NCBI GenBank assembly: GCA_038728085.1
Contig: JAVYUU010000003.1
Location: forward strand, 1 to 64,000
DNA from: Candidatus Bathyarchaeia archaeon
GTDB lineage: Archaea > Thermoproteota > Bathyarchaeia > Bathyarchaeales > Bathycorpusculaceae
Reading direction: 5' to 3'
Length of the DNA stretch: 64,000 nt
Shown here: positions 17,092-26,102 of the stretch, piece by piece
Position numbering within the stretch: position 1 is the first letter of the stretch
Layout of the letters: each line of letters begins with the position of its first letter
Translations under genes and position numbers: made by a program
Notes under the pieces: model-generated
What the model was told of the DNA's origin: nothing
Seen by the model: only the letters and a program-made list of their open reading frames with translations
Databases searched by the model: none

Positions 17092-19557
17092 CCAGATGAG
17101 TGTTAGCGAAAGAGCACTTAGATTCTCAGAAATAGCGCCTTCACCGATAACTGAAATTTTATTAAATCCTTGATAAATTCTCAAGTAGACGTAAGTATAT
17201 TCATTATCTTCGAATATTGTATAGTTTGTTTGTTCGTCATTGAGAAGTACTTGCCAATCACCATTGCTCCATAATAGTAGCTTTGGGATCATTATTCGAC
17301 AAGCAGTTTCACAGATTTCCAATGCAACAAATAAACGTAACATTGCATCATGTGGAAAGAAAGAAAGACTAAGCGACGCAACACCAGATAACGAAATTGT
17401 GATGGACGAGTTGAAGTTTTCCAAACGAATTACTATTACGGGATTAACTAGTGGATATCGATCTAAATCGTCGTTGATAGGAAGTGACGTATCAAAAATC
17501 CCATCACTACCGAGTTCGTTTTGTCGTTCACCCATGTAATAATCCGAACTATTATGCCAACTCCAGAAATTCCCGCCCTTCGGATATCCAGAATCCCAAA
17601 AATTCTTTGAGTTGTACACGTAGTATCTTTTTTCTCCAACAAAATTGTTATGATAAAAAAAGTTGCCACTTGAGTTATGGATATAAAAGTGGGAAATATT
17701 TGAAATAATATTGCTTCTTAGAACTTTATTATTATGAGAGTTAACAAGAAATAGACCATGCCAGTTTGATGTTAGTTCCACATTATCAATTAATGTAAAA
17801 TTAGTGAAAGCGAGCAATATTCCTTGAAAGTTATTTTTGATGTTTACTCTCTCGATCGAAACGTTTGTTGAGTTTACAACGGCAATGAAACCAACATTGC
17901 CTTGTATTCTACCACCGTTTTTTGAGACCCAGTAGTATACTTGGGCCCCATCAACCGTATTTGAAAGGTCAAACTCATTAACGAAATCATTAAGATAACG
18001 CCCATACACCCCTACGCTCCATAGGTTATTACACAAGGTATTGTTAGCCAGCGTGTTTCCGCCGGAATACCATAACATTATCCCAAACTTATTTTTTAGT
18101 AAGTTATTATTTAAAACAACATTGCCGTAAGAGCCCCAAAGTTTGAGGGCAATTTCATTTACGGCCAAATCGTTATATTTTATGACGTTTACACATGAAT
18201 GATTTAAATAAATTCCATAAGGTCCTGTTTCTGAGATTGAATTGGAAATCAAGTTATTGTTGCAAGACTGGTTTAGGACTATCCCCTCACAGACATATGA
18301 AATGTTATTCGCTGATACTGTGCTTTGGCTCGTTTTATCAAAATATATTCCATACGCCGGATTGTTTTTTATTATGTTTTTAAATAAAAGCATATTTGTA
18401 CAACTATAAACGGTCACAGCTTGTCCATAGTTCCAAACAAGACAATTGTGCGTGAAATTTATATACTTCGAGGATTCAAACCATACAGCCAAGTTATTAT
18501 TTTCCATGAAATTGTTACAAATTACAGAAAGACTACAATTTTTGAAGAATACTCCATAGTGACTTGACCTTATTATGTTGGAAGCTATTGTAATATTAAC
18601 CAAGTTCTCGGCACGAATCGCCGCCATTCCATAACCGCTACCCTGGATCGTTAGGTTGATCAATGCCACATTAGGTGCACATATTCTAAATACGTCGCCC
18701 ACTTTAGAGCCATCTATTATGGTTTTATTGAATTCTCCCAGCAGAGTAACGCTTTTGTTTACTATTACATTTTCATAGTAAATTCCCGCGGGTATTCTGA
18801 GCACCGTTCCGGGCAACGCTTCATTAATCATCTGTTGTACAGAAACATTACCATTAGCACAATAAGCTTTTGGCAGTTGGGTTAATGTAGGTGTACACGC
18901 AAGTATGTATAACAATAATGATAGAGTTACTGTGGTAGTTATAGATTCTATCTTCACTACAGAGCTTTTAAGTTCGCGTAAAACCTCGACCAGGTTATTT
19001 AAATAAATTCGAATGATTACTACAATAATGAACCCTATCACGGCACCAACAATCGAACCATAAAAATCTCCGATTGTAAATCCAGCTATGCCGGAAAAGA
19101 TTACCAGGTAAAATTCTCTGAAAACAGTAGCTTCAACAGGTAGAATAATCAGCAAGATAAGTAACGCGTTAGTCCACAAACCACGCACTACAAGCGACAT
19201 TACATACGTATCGTAACGATCACTTTCTTTCAGGCCCCATATAGGTCCCCCGAATTCCCCAGAATGATAAGATTCTGGAAGGTACTTAATGGAGACATTA
19301 CCCTTGATAACACCTATCCCTTTAAGCCAGTAACTTGGAAACAAGATTGGATTGAAAACTATGTCTACATAAAAAACTACATCTGCATAGCCAAATTGAT
19401 TGTATGGAGTGAAATAAACTTCATCAATTGCCTTGACTTTGTATCCAACATTTTGAAATAAGCTTAGAATAATCAAGAACAGAGTTATTCCAAGAGCAAA
19501 AAGTAACCTTCTAACTACTTTTACTTTAGCATACATAGGTCGGTCGATGCTTTCCAA
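16966..19557 (-). CDS. NosD-like beta-helix protein with N-terminal membrane domain
   Basis: The protein has about 863 residues from a TTG at 19557 (AGGTG six bases upstream); a GTG at 19566 is the alternative. Residues 1-240 hold about four membrane helices with a short outside loop, an arrangement I do not recognise. The beta-helix then begins with NVSVQQMINEALPGTVLRIP and continues with many N-rich coils to the GGNFWSWHNSSDYYMG...GSDGIFD cap. A C-terminal beta domain with CRIMIPK and a final helix with a basic tail follow. It is a paralogue of the 13468-15510 product in everything but the N-terminal membrane domain. The role is probably at the outer surface; the substrate is unknown. Confidence 0.75.
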   Translation of the reverse strand: MESIDRPMYAKVKVVRRLLFALGITLFLIILSLFQNVGYKVKAIDEVYFTPYNQFGYADVVFYVDIVFNPILFPSYWLKGIGVIKGNVSIKYLPESYHSGEFGGPIWGLKESDRYDTYVMSLVVRGLWTNALLILLIILPVEATVFREFYLVIFSGIAGFTIGDFYGSIVGAVIGFIIVVIIRIYLNNLVEVLRELKSSVVKIESITTTVTLSLLLYILACTPTLTQLPKAYCANGNVSVQQMINEALPGTVLRIPAGIYYENVIVNKSVTLLGEFNKTIIDGSKVGDVFRICAPNVALINLTIQGSGYGMAAIRAENLVNITIASNIIRSSHYGVFFKNCSLSVICNNFMENNNLAVWFESSKYINFTHNCLVWNYGQAVTVYSCTNMLLFKNIIKNNPAYGIYFDKTSQSTVSANNISYVCEGIVLNQSCNNNLISNSISETGPYGIYLNHSCVNVIKYNDLAVNEIALKLWGSYGNVVLNNNLLKNKFGIMLWYSGGNTLANNTLCNNLWSVGVYGRYLNDFVNEFDLSNTVDGAQVYYWVSKNGGRIQGNVGFIAVVNSTNVSIERVNIKNNFQGILLAFTNFTLIDNVELTSNWHGLFLVNSHNNKVLRSNIISNISHFYIHNSSGNFFYHNNFVGEKRYYVYNSKNFWDSGYPKGGNFWSWHNSSDYYMGERQNELGSDGIFDTSLPINDDLDRYPLVNPVIVIRLENFNSSITISLSGVASLSLSFFPHDAMLRLFVALEICETACRIMIPKLLLWSNGDWQVLLNDEQTNYTIFEDNEYTYVYLRIYQGFNKISVIGEGAISENLSALSLTLIWLTIFLRVFYSSRLKPRSPFPSTAEYYETCPGYKDNNYDYHI

Positions 19558-19775
19558 AAGTAACACCTAAAATTTAGAAGCCAAAAATCTACTTAAGTTT
19601 TAATACGATTTTAATAACTGTCAATATCGCCGCAAGGACCATTCATATGGTTTCTTGAGTTTGGGGCCAGTTATTTCGTTTTAAATTATGGAGTCTTTAT
19701 TTATTTCTGTATTCGAGACTCAAATGAGATTGATGTGTCCTCATTTTGAGGTAAGAACGGAGGCATCGAACAAAG

Positions 19776-21539
19776 TTAGCTTTCAGCGATTCTTTTAAGT
19801 TGTTTTTGGTACATTTCTGCTATTTCTTTTGTGGTTGTGGCGTCTTCTGCCGCTTTATCGAGCCTATAGTTGCCTGTGAAGCGTGGGAAGCGTATGGCTA
19901 GGCCGTTTCCTTGGCGTATGGTGTTTAGGGCGCATGTGTGGATGGGGCTTAGGGTTATTTCTGCACCCAGGACTTCTATGACTATTTTTGGTTCGAACCA
20001 TACGTCTGCTTCTATTAGCGAGTTTACTCTTGGGTGTTTGTGGGGTATGACGTGTTTTTTCATGATTTCTGGTAGTTTTGCTAGGTCTTCGTCTGTGAAT
20101 CCTGTTCCGCATTTGCATACTGTTTCGAAGGTGTCGTTTTCTGGGTTGTAGGCTGCCAGTAATAGTGCGCCGTAGGTTCCGGCGCGTTTTCCTCTTCCGT
20201 GGAAGGCGCCGACTACGACGAGGTCTACGGTGTCTGTCATTTCGCTTTTGTAGTCGCGTTTGTATTTTATCCAGAGCCATCCTCTTGCGCCTGCCTGGTA
20301 TATGGAGTCTGGGGCCGTTGATTTGCACATTAAGCCTTCGCAGCCATTTTCTATGGCTTCTAGGAAGAAGTTTTCGAGTTCTTTTATGTTGCTGGTGATT
20401 ATGGATTTGGCAAGTTTTACTCTTTCGCCTTCCTGGATTATGCTTTCGAGGGTTTTCCGTCTTACTGGGTAGGGCTCGAGCGTCAAGTCTTTTCCGTCCA
20501 CATAGAGGACGTCGAACATGAAAAGTGAGACTGGATATTCTTCCATGGCTTTTTCTATGCCGTATTTGCGTCGACGGTGCATAAGCTCTTGGAAAGGCCT
20601 CATCTCGCCTGTGTCCGGGTCTATAGCTACGCATTCAGCCTCCACGATAGCTTCCTTGGCCAGCACGTGTCTCCTCAAGAGTTCTATGGCATCTGGGTAC
20701 TGGTCAGAAATGTCCTCAAGCCTTCTCGAGAATAAGGTGATTTCATCTCCTCTCTTGTGGGCTTGGATGCGTTCACCATCATATTTGTATTCGGCTATGC
20801 ATTTTCCGCCGAGCTTTTCGAGGATCTCCTCCGGTGAGGAAAGCCTTTCAGCCAGCATGGGCCTAATTGGGTTGCCCACCACAACCTTGAACTTTTTGAC
20901 GCTTTCAAGGCCTTCCTCGGCGAGGACCTTGGCGACTTTTCCAAGGTCGGATGAGATGTTGTAGGCGCGTTCCACGAGTTCACGGGTTTCCTTGCCGCCT
21001 CCATAGGCTATTGCCAAGGCGTCCAGCACCGTCATGTCTGCGATTCCCAAACGAAGGTTTCCGGTGACCGTTCGCATAATATACTTGGCCTCTTTAGGCT
21101 TGGCGTCGGCTAGAAGACCGGCCAAAAGTGTTATTTTTGTGTCGATGGCGCCGGGACCGGAGGCCCTTGCCATCTTGTCAAAGGTTTCGTATACTCTTTG
21201 AACGGTTAGGGGCCTTTGAAAGAAGGTTATCTGTTTTTTGCGGGCTATAAAGTTCTGGGCTGTCTCGCCTATGTCGCCGGTCTTCTTTAGGTCCTCTTCA
21301 ATTTCACTTTCCGGCCATCCGGAAGCATGGGCAAGCGCTTTTATGGCGAGCCTTTCAGCCACACCTATTTCAAGCTTAACGAATTCTGGATAAATTCTTC
21401 CCTGTGTAAGGTAAACGACCTTGTCAATTATCTCTTTGGGTGTTTTTTTGAGCAAGCCCACTAGCAGGTCGGTCATTTCAAGCCTTTTGGTGGTAGCCTC
21501 AATCTTCTCGTAAACTTCGGCAATTTCAGAGTATAGCAA
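19776..21539 (-). CDS. lig: ATP-dependent DNA ligase
   Basis: The protein has 587 residues, the usual archaeal length, and seals nicks in replication and repair. It has an N-terminal DNA-binding domain (residues 1-220, with LRLGIADMTVLDALA), then the nucleotidyltransferase core with motif I AEYKYDGERIQAH (Lys is the adenylated residue), motif III LFMFDVLYVDG, motif IV EGLMCKS and motif V WLWIKYKRDY. The C-terminal OB fold has the conserved RFPRFTGNYRLDKAAEDATT ending. GC content is visibly higher than in the genes before it, and it marks the start of the core-gene part of the window. The ATG at 21539 is the natural start. Confidence 0.96.
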   Translation of the reverse strand: MLYSEIAEVYEKIEATTKRLEMTDLLVGLLKKTPKEIIDKVVYLTQGRIYPEFVKLEIGVAERLAIKALAHASGWPESEIEEDLKKTGDIGETAQNFIARKKQITFFQRPLTVQRVYETFDKMARASGPGAIDTKITLLAGLLADAKPKEAKYIMRTVTGNLRLGIADMTVLDALAIAYGGGKETRELVERAYNISSDLGKVAKVLAEEGLESVKKFKVVVGNPIRPMLAERLSSPEEILEKLGGKCIAEYKYDGERIQAHKRGDEITLFSRRLEDISDQYPDAIELLRRHVLAKEAIVEAECVAIDPDTGEMRPFQELMHRRRKYGIEKAMEEYPVSLFMFDVLYVDGKDLTLEPYPVRRKTLESIIQEGERVKLAKSIITSNIKELENFFLEAIENGCEGLMCKSTAPDSIYQAGARGWLWIKYKRDYKSEMTDTVDLVVVGAFHGRGKRAGTYGALLLAAYNPENDTFETVCKCGTGFTDEDLAKLPEIMKKHVIPHKHPRVNSLIEADVWFEPKIVIEVLGAEITLSPIHTCALNTIRQGNGLAIRFPRFTGNYRLDKAAEDATTTKEIAEMYQKQLKRIAES

Positions 21540-21618
21540 AATTATTCCTCAAGAGGTAGGGGGTTGATCGAGATATATTAAGTTTGACCGTCACTAATCT
21601 GCGCCTTGCAAGGGAGTT

Positions 21619-22377
21619 CTACATTTTGTCAAGTTTTGTTAAAAGGTCCGCTAGCCTCTCTATGGCGAGCTGCCATGCCTTCTCGCCTTTTTCTTTGGAT
21701 GCCTTTGTTGGATCGCCAATGACGCCGGTGTTGCTTATTTCCCTCGTTCTGAAGACCCATAAAACCTTTGGCCCAGCCTCTTTTAATCCGATTTTTGTAT
21801 ATTTTGACTTTGGCGGTGTCAGCTTCGGCTTTGTGATTCGCTCTTTGACAACGGCATGTTCCCGGTTCGCCAAGCTTGTGGAAGTTTCAAATTCTCCAGC
21901 GTGAGCGTCGTAGGGTGTTTCTATGTGTTGTTCTATGAAGTCGGGTATGAGGCTGATCGTGTCTATGGCTATGAAGGCACCTGTTTCGGCTTTTATTCTC
22001 TGGGCTGCGGCCTCCAAGGCTGGGATGTTTCCTCCGTGACCGTTTTCGAACAATATTCTTGTGAATCCATGTTTGGTTAGGCATAAGCCTATTTCGTAGG
22101 CTGTCTGCTCGAGGGTTTGCGGGCTCAGCGTTATTGTTCCCGGAAAGTCCATGTGATGCAGTGAAACGCTATGATATATTGGTGGAGCGACAAGGGCGCA
22201 TTGGGCCCTCTCAGCAGCTCTCAACGAAAGCCAGAAGGCGTCATAGGTGTCGGTGTCCAGCGGAAGGTGGGGTCCATGCTGCTCGCAGCTTCCCACAGGA
22301 ACGATGGCGGTTTTATGTTTTTTGAGAAATTCCTGCACGTCAACCCATGTGAGCTCACCCATGTAGTAGCTTCGCAT
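21619..22377 (-). CDS. Creatininase-family amidohydrolase
   Basis: The protein has 252 residues from the ATG at 22377 (MRSYYMGELTW), which matches family N-termini; a start ten codons earlier would overlap the nitroreductase gene. Metal-binding motifs are complete: GSCEQHGPHLPLDTD, FENGHGGN and HAGEFETS. The family includes creatininase, the mycofactocin peptidase MftE and the archaeal riboflavin/F420 pathway deformylase ArfB, and sequence alone does not decide between them. In an archaeon the ArfB-like role is attractive (inference). It lies directly downstream of a flavin-dependent nitroreductase, and both are followed by DNA ligase on the same strand. Confidence 0.85.
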   Translation of the reverse strand: MRSYYMGELTWVDVQEFLKKHKTAIVPVGSCEQHGPHLPLDTDTYDAFWLSLRAAERAQCALVAPPIYHSVSLHHMDFPGTITLSPQTLEQTAYEIGLCLTKHGFTRILFENGHGGNIPALEAAAQRIKAETGAFIAIDTISLIPDFIEQHIETPYDAHAGEFETSTSLANREHAVVKERITKPKLTPPKSKYTKIGLKEAGPKVLWVFRTREISNTGVIGDPTKASKEKGEKAWQLAIERLADLLTKLDKM

Positions 22378-22393
22378 TTTCAAGGCTAATCCC

Positions 22394-22924
22394 CTAAAAC
22401 TTCTCATAGTGGATTATCTGTTTTAGCGGTCTCCTACTCCTAGGGGGCGGAGACTCAGCCGGATAGCCGACGGGGATTATGGCAACCGGCCTCACACCCT
22501 CCGGAATTTCCAAGATTTTTCTCGCTTCCTCCTCTTTGAAGGCTCCTACCCAGCATGTGCCCAAGCCTAGAGCATAGGCTGCTAAGTGGATGTTTTGTAT
22601 GGCGGCAGCCGTGTCCTGAATACAGTAGAGGGTTCTGCCCCTTGCCCCGTAGCCGCTTGCTGAACGCCTTTCATCGGCGCATACAACAATGACCACCGGA
22701 GCCTCTTCGATGAATGTTTGGCCCAAGGCGGCTTCAGCCAACCTCCTTTTTGTTTCAGGGTTTCGTACAATGACGAACTCCCATGGCTGGATGTTTCCGG
22801 CAGACGGTGCCCATCTGGCAGCTTCAATTAGTTTTTCGATGATTTCATCTGGGACATCGGTTTCTTTATAGGCTCTAATGCTGCGGCGTCCTTTAATAGC
22901 CTCGAAAACATCCATCCCGTTCAC
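22394..22924 (-). CDS. Nitroreductase-family FMN oxidoreductase
   Basis: The protein has 176 residues. It begins with the family signature GRRSIRAYKETDVPDEIIEKL, cut here to GRRSIRAYKETDVP, the FMN phosphate-binding arginine cluster. ARWAPSAGNIQPWEFVIV follows, then the dimer core AAAIQNIHLAAYALGLGTCW and the closing VGYPAESPPPRSRRPL. These proteins bind FMN as dimers and reduce nitro compounds, quinones or other substrates with NAD(P)H. It overlaps or abuts the creatininase-family gene, so they are likely co-transcribed. The natural substrate is unknown. Confidence 0.9.
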   Translation of the reverse strand: MNGMDVFEAIKGRRSIRAYKETDVPDEIIEKLIEAARWAPSAGNIQPWEFVIVRNPETKRRLAEAALGQTFIEEAPVVIVVCADERRSASGYGARGRTLYCIQDTAAAIQNIHLAAYALGLGTCWVGAFKEEEARKILEIPEGVRPVAIIPVGYPAESPPPRSRRPLKQIIHYEKF

Positions 22925-23019
22925 ACACCCAACCTAACTATAGGGGAGAGAACACTCCAGATAAAACTTATTAATTGTTCATGGCGGAAAAGTCTCCAAA
23001 CCAGCGTGTGAGGTGAGCA

Positions 23020-23838
23020 GTGTTGAATACCGAGGAGATTATGGAACTGGCGCTGGAGCTTTCAGGCTTGAAGGAAATCCCGGAGGACAGCGCCATATAC
23101 ATTAGCGGAGAAAAAATCAGAAGAGCTTTAGTCTGCATAGATGCTGGACCAGCAGAGCTTCTGCTAGCCAAACAATTAGGCTTCGACGTGGTTGTAGCGC
23201 ACCACCCAGCGGGCGGGAAAGCTATCCTCAATTTCCCAAAAGTTTTCAGGAAACATGTCCAGCAAATGGTTGAAGCCGGCGTCCCTAGGAAGGTTGCGGA
23301 AGAAGCCGTGAGCGAAAAACTTGAGCAGCTTGAAGTGGAAGCGCATAGACAGAACTATTTGCATGCCATTGATTTCGCCAAACTTTTAGGAATGCCCTTT
23401 ATGAACGTGCACAACCCCCTCGATATTATCGGAAGACAGAGAATAATTAAACAGCTTAACAACAAATTGAATAAAGATTCAACATTGGAGGATGTTGTTT
23501 CCGCTTTAATGGAACTCCCGGAATTCAAAAACGCCCAAACAAAAATTAGAATATGCCTTGGAAAACCGGAAAACAAGGCCGGGAGAGTTGTTGTTTCCCA
23601 TGGAGCGGGCACAAACGGGGGCTACGAGGTTGCAAAAACGTACTTTCAACATGGCATTGACACGGTGATATACATTCACATAAGTCCGGTGGACCTGGAA
23701 AAATTGAAGGCAGAAGGAAAAGGCAATTTAATCGTCACGGGGCATATCGCCAGCGATTCTCTGGGTATAAATCCATTTGTAAGGGAGTTGAAGAGGAGAG
23801 GAGTTTCTGTAGCCACAGTCGGGGTTGTTGAAGGCTAA
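23020..23838 (+). CDS. Nif3-like dinuclear metal protein (GTP cyclohydrolase I type 2 family)
   Basis: The protein has 272 residues. The start is GTG at 23020 with AGGTGA five bases upstream. Metal ligands typical of the NIF3 fold are visible: VVAHHPAGGK near residue 65 and GHIASDSLGINPF near residue 247. The family is found in all domains and forms toroidal hexamers; its biochemical role is still poorly defined, and the GTP cyclohydrolase name comes from one bacterial member. It is a single-domain version without the bacterial insertion. It is divergent from the nitroreductase and followed by a small membrane protein on the same strand. Confidence 0.85.
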   Translation: MLNTEEIMELALELSGLKEIPEDSAIYISGEKIRRALVCIDAGPAELLLAKQLGFDVVVAHHPAGGKAILNFPKVFRKHVQQMVEAGVPRKVAEEAVSEKLEQLEVEAHRQNYLHAIDFAKLLGMPFMNVHNPLDIIGRQRIIKQLNNKLNKDSTLEDVVSALMELPEFKNAQTKIRICLGKPENKAGRVVVSHGAGTNGGYEVAKTYFQHGIDTVIYIHISPVDLEKLKAEGKGNLIVTGHIASDSLGINPFVRELKRRGVSVATVGVVEG

Positions 23839-23905
23839 GGGCGTGCACGCTTTAGTCGGGAAATAAAAGCTTAAGTCTTCGGGGAGTGTAATTATTGCGA
23901 TTGCC

Positions 23906-24292
23906 ATGGCTGAAGATGAGCCAAGAGAGATCGGAGAGAGGGACATACCATGGTTTTATAGGCTGATCTTGAAAATTCCGGGGACTGAATTTCTAGAGAA
24001 TGCTGGAGGAGTTTTCTGGGCCATCTTAATGCCGATCTTTTTGATGATGGAATTCTTTTTAAGCATCTTCCTCTTGGTGGCGTTTCCATTTCCAATAAAC
24101 ATAGTTCTGGTTTCAATTATTCCCACAATCACCCTCGTCTTATTCGTGAAGGTATCGCTTAAGAGGTTCATAAATTGGTGGAATGCAAATTTTGGCGAAT
24201 CATGTTTTGAATGGAATGTGGAGAAAACTTTGGATGAATATATCTCCATTCTAGAGAGAAGGAAAGGGAAGAGCGTGGAGGAAAAATCCTAA
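23906..24292 (+). CDS. Small protein with two membrane helices
   Basis: The protein has 128 residues. An acidic N-terminus is followed by an amphipathic stretch (DIPWFYRLILKIPGTEFL), two hydrophobic helices (VFWAILMPIFLMMEFFLSIF and NIVLVSIIPTITLVLFV) and a cytoplasmic C-terminus that includes a helix (WNVEKTLDEYISILERRKGK). No family is recognised. It follows the Nif3-like gene by 67 bases and could be its operon partner. Confidence 0.65.
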   Translation: MAEDEPREIGERDIPWFYRLILKIPGTEFLENAGGVFWAILMPIFLMMEFFLSIFLLVAFPFPINIVLVSIIPTITLVLFVKVSLKRFINWWNANFGESCFEWNVEKTLDEYISILERRKGKSVEEKS

Positions 24293-24463
24293 AAGTGTGT
24301 TTCACCTCTTTGTTTTTTGGATGATGAAGTGGAGAGTCAATAGAGCCTTATGGGCTGTGATATGACTCGACGGGCGAACTGACAAGGCTCATAGGAAAGC
24401 TTATCAACGAATTCTGCGAATTGGAAAAGAAACACGTTTGGCTGTTTAATTGGGCTTAGGCTG

Positions 24464-26101
24464 GTGCGTTTGCCGAAAAAACTCGTGGAGCGGCTGGATA
24501 GGCTTTCCTCGAAGTCAACGGTTAAATATGGAGTTTATCTGACCGCTGTCGTGCTTTTTTTCGCTTTGATTTTGATCCCGCCCATTCTAGGCATAGTAAT
24601 CAAGTGGAAAACGATGCAGGAGATCTTTGGCAACCCTGAGCTTTTAACCCGCGCTTTGAATGCTGTGCGGAATTCGTTTGTTATAGCGGTGTTCGTGTCG
24701 GCCTTGGATGTGGTGGCGGGAATTCCCATGGCTTGGCTCATTGCCCGGGGCAAGTCGGGGTGGATGAATGTCCTTGATGCGCTTGCCGACGTTCCCTTTA
24801 TAGTACCGACGGCCGTTCTTGGCTATTCGCTTCTTCTTTTCTGGCATAAGCCCGAGGGAATTTCAGCCCTATTCGGCGGTTCGCTTGTGTCGCCCGGATG
24901 GCTTCTTGTGGCTTTGCTCCACTTCACGTTTTCCTATCCCGTTGTTGTAAGGGTTATTGTTGGTGCACTGTTGGACTATAAAATTGAGTATGAGCAGGCT
25001 GCGAGAACCTTGGGTGCACCGCCGTTCACAACGGCCAGAACAGTTACGCTTGGAATAATAAAGCCCTCACTGATTGCATCCTTCATTTTGGCTTTTGCAA
25101 GATCCATCTCTGAAACTGGAGCCACGATGATGGTGGCTGGAGCTTTCGAAAATGGTCCCATATTTATTCAGAACACGAAGGATGTTTATGTTGGAGCCAC
25201 GGTGTTTGTAAGTCTAATCCTCATAGTGATTTCATGTCTAATCTTTGCTGCAGTTCGATATCTTGGTGGACGGTTTAGGTTGCCAATGAAGGGGGCTTGG
25301 CCAACCATAGAGAGGAAGATTAGCTATTCAACGGCGACGTTTTTCAGAAATGGCGTCACGCTCTCAATCTTCTTTGCCATAGTCTTGGTTCCCTCGCTTT
25401 TCGCTGCACTTCCAGCCTTTGAGGCTCTTCCAACAGATGTTTTTTCAAAGGCTTTATCCGGTGTCCCGCCTTGGAATGACTACTGGCAAAGCCTTATCTT
25501 ATCGTATTCGCTGGGGGCAACGGTGACAATCTTAAATGTCATCATAGGATTGCCTATGGCCATAATTGTTGCAAGGAAGCGTCTGGGAAGCGTCTCGTCG
25601 GTTTTAAATGTGCTTGTGGACATTCCAATAATTGTTCCCTCAGTGGCGCTCGGCGTGTCTCTGCGGTTTTTCTGGAAGGAAACCGTAGCATTCATACCGG
25701 AAATTTTGCTCCTCATCTTTGCACATCTGGCCATAACATACCCCTATTTTGTTAGGTCTATGGCCGCCGCCGTTGAAAGGATAAGCCTAGAACTGGAAGA
25801 GGCTTCGAGGACTTTGGGAGCCAAGCCTCTATGCGTTTTTAGGACCATAGTGTTCCCCTTAACCAAGTATTCCATGTTTTCAGGAGCCATAATGGTTTTC
25901 ACCAGAAGCGTAAGTGAAACAGGCGCCACGTTGGCGGTTACCAAGCTTAAAACCGCTCCGGTGGTTTTGGTCGACTGGGTTAAGGGTAAGGTTGCGGTTT
26001 CACCTTTAGAAATTGGCTTGGGATGCGGTTTCTTAATATTAATCTCCTTTATAATCTTACTGGCGTTAAGGCTTGTCATCAGGGGCAAGGGAAGGTACTG
26101 A
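24464..26101 (+). CDS. ABC importer permease, two fused permease domains
   Basis: The protein has 545 residues and starts with GTG. It has about 12 membrane helices in two BPD_transp_1 halves, each with a coupling loop: EYEQAARTLGAPPF...FARSISETGATMMV in the first and ELEEASRTLGAKPL...FTRSVSETGATLAV in the second. Fused double permeases of this kind occur in the iron(III), thiamine and polyamine/anion importer group, and the SETGAT pattern resembles the GEFGAT of sulfate/molybdate permeases. The ATPase begins two bases after the stop. No solute-binding protein gene lies nearby, so the substrate is not resolved. A PhoU-like gene downstream hints at anion homeostasis (inference). Confidence 0.9.
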   Translation: MRLPKKLVERLDRLSSKSTVKYGVYLTAVVLFFALILIPPILGIVIKWKTMQEIFGNPELLTRALNAVRNSFVIAVFVSALDVVAGIPMAWLIARGKSGWMNVLDALADVPFIVPTAVLGYSLLLFWHKPEGISALFGGSLVSPGWLLVALLHFTFSYPVVVRVIVGALLDYKIEYEQAARTLGAPPFTTARTVTLGIIKPSLIASFILAFARSISETGATMMVAGAFENGPIFIQNTKDVYVGATVFVSLILIVISCLIFAAVRYLGGRFRLPMKGAWPTIERKISYSTATFFRNGVTLSIFFAIVLVPSLFAALPAFEALPTDVFSKALSGVPPWNDYWQSLILSYSLGATVTILNVIIGLPMAIIVARKRLGSVSSVLNVLVDIPIIVPSVALGVSLRFFWKETVAFIPEILLLIFAHLAITYPYFVRSMAAAVERISLELEEASRTLGAKPLCVFRTIVFPLTKYSMFSGAIMVFTRSVSETGATLAVTKLKTAPVVLVDWVKGKVAVSPLEIGLGCGFLILISFIILLALRLVIRGKGRY

Positions 26102-26102
26102 A

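Noticed and set aside
13900-19200. Repeated N-rich coding segments in the NosD-like genes, considered as DNA repeats
   Set aside because: The periodicity is at protein level (beta-helix coils) and the DNA copies are not similar enough to be tandem repeats.
19864-20634. A long second frame (256 codons) inside the DNA ligase gene on the same strand
   Set aside because: Arg/His/Pro-rich low-complexity translation typical of an out-of-frame shadow; the ligase motifs fix the true frame.
24340-24455. A 32-residue frame (GELTRLIGKLINEFCELEKK and following) between the small membrane protein and the fused permease, possibly the remnant of a gene joined by frameshift to MMKWRVNRALWAVI
   Set aside because: No start codon with a ribosome site, very short, and no family recognised; too weak to call a pseudogene.
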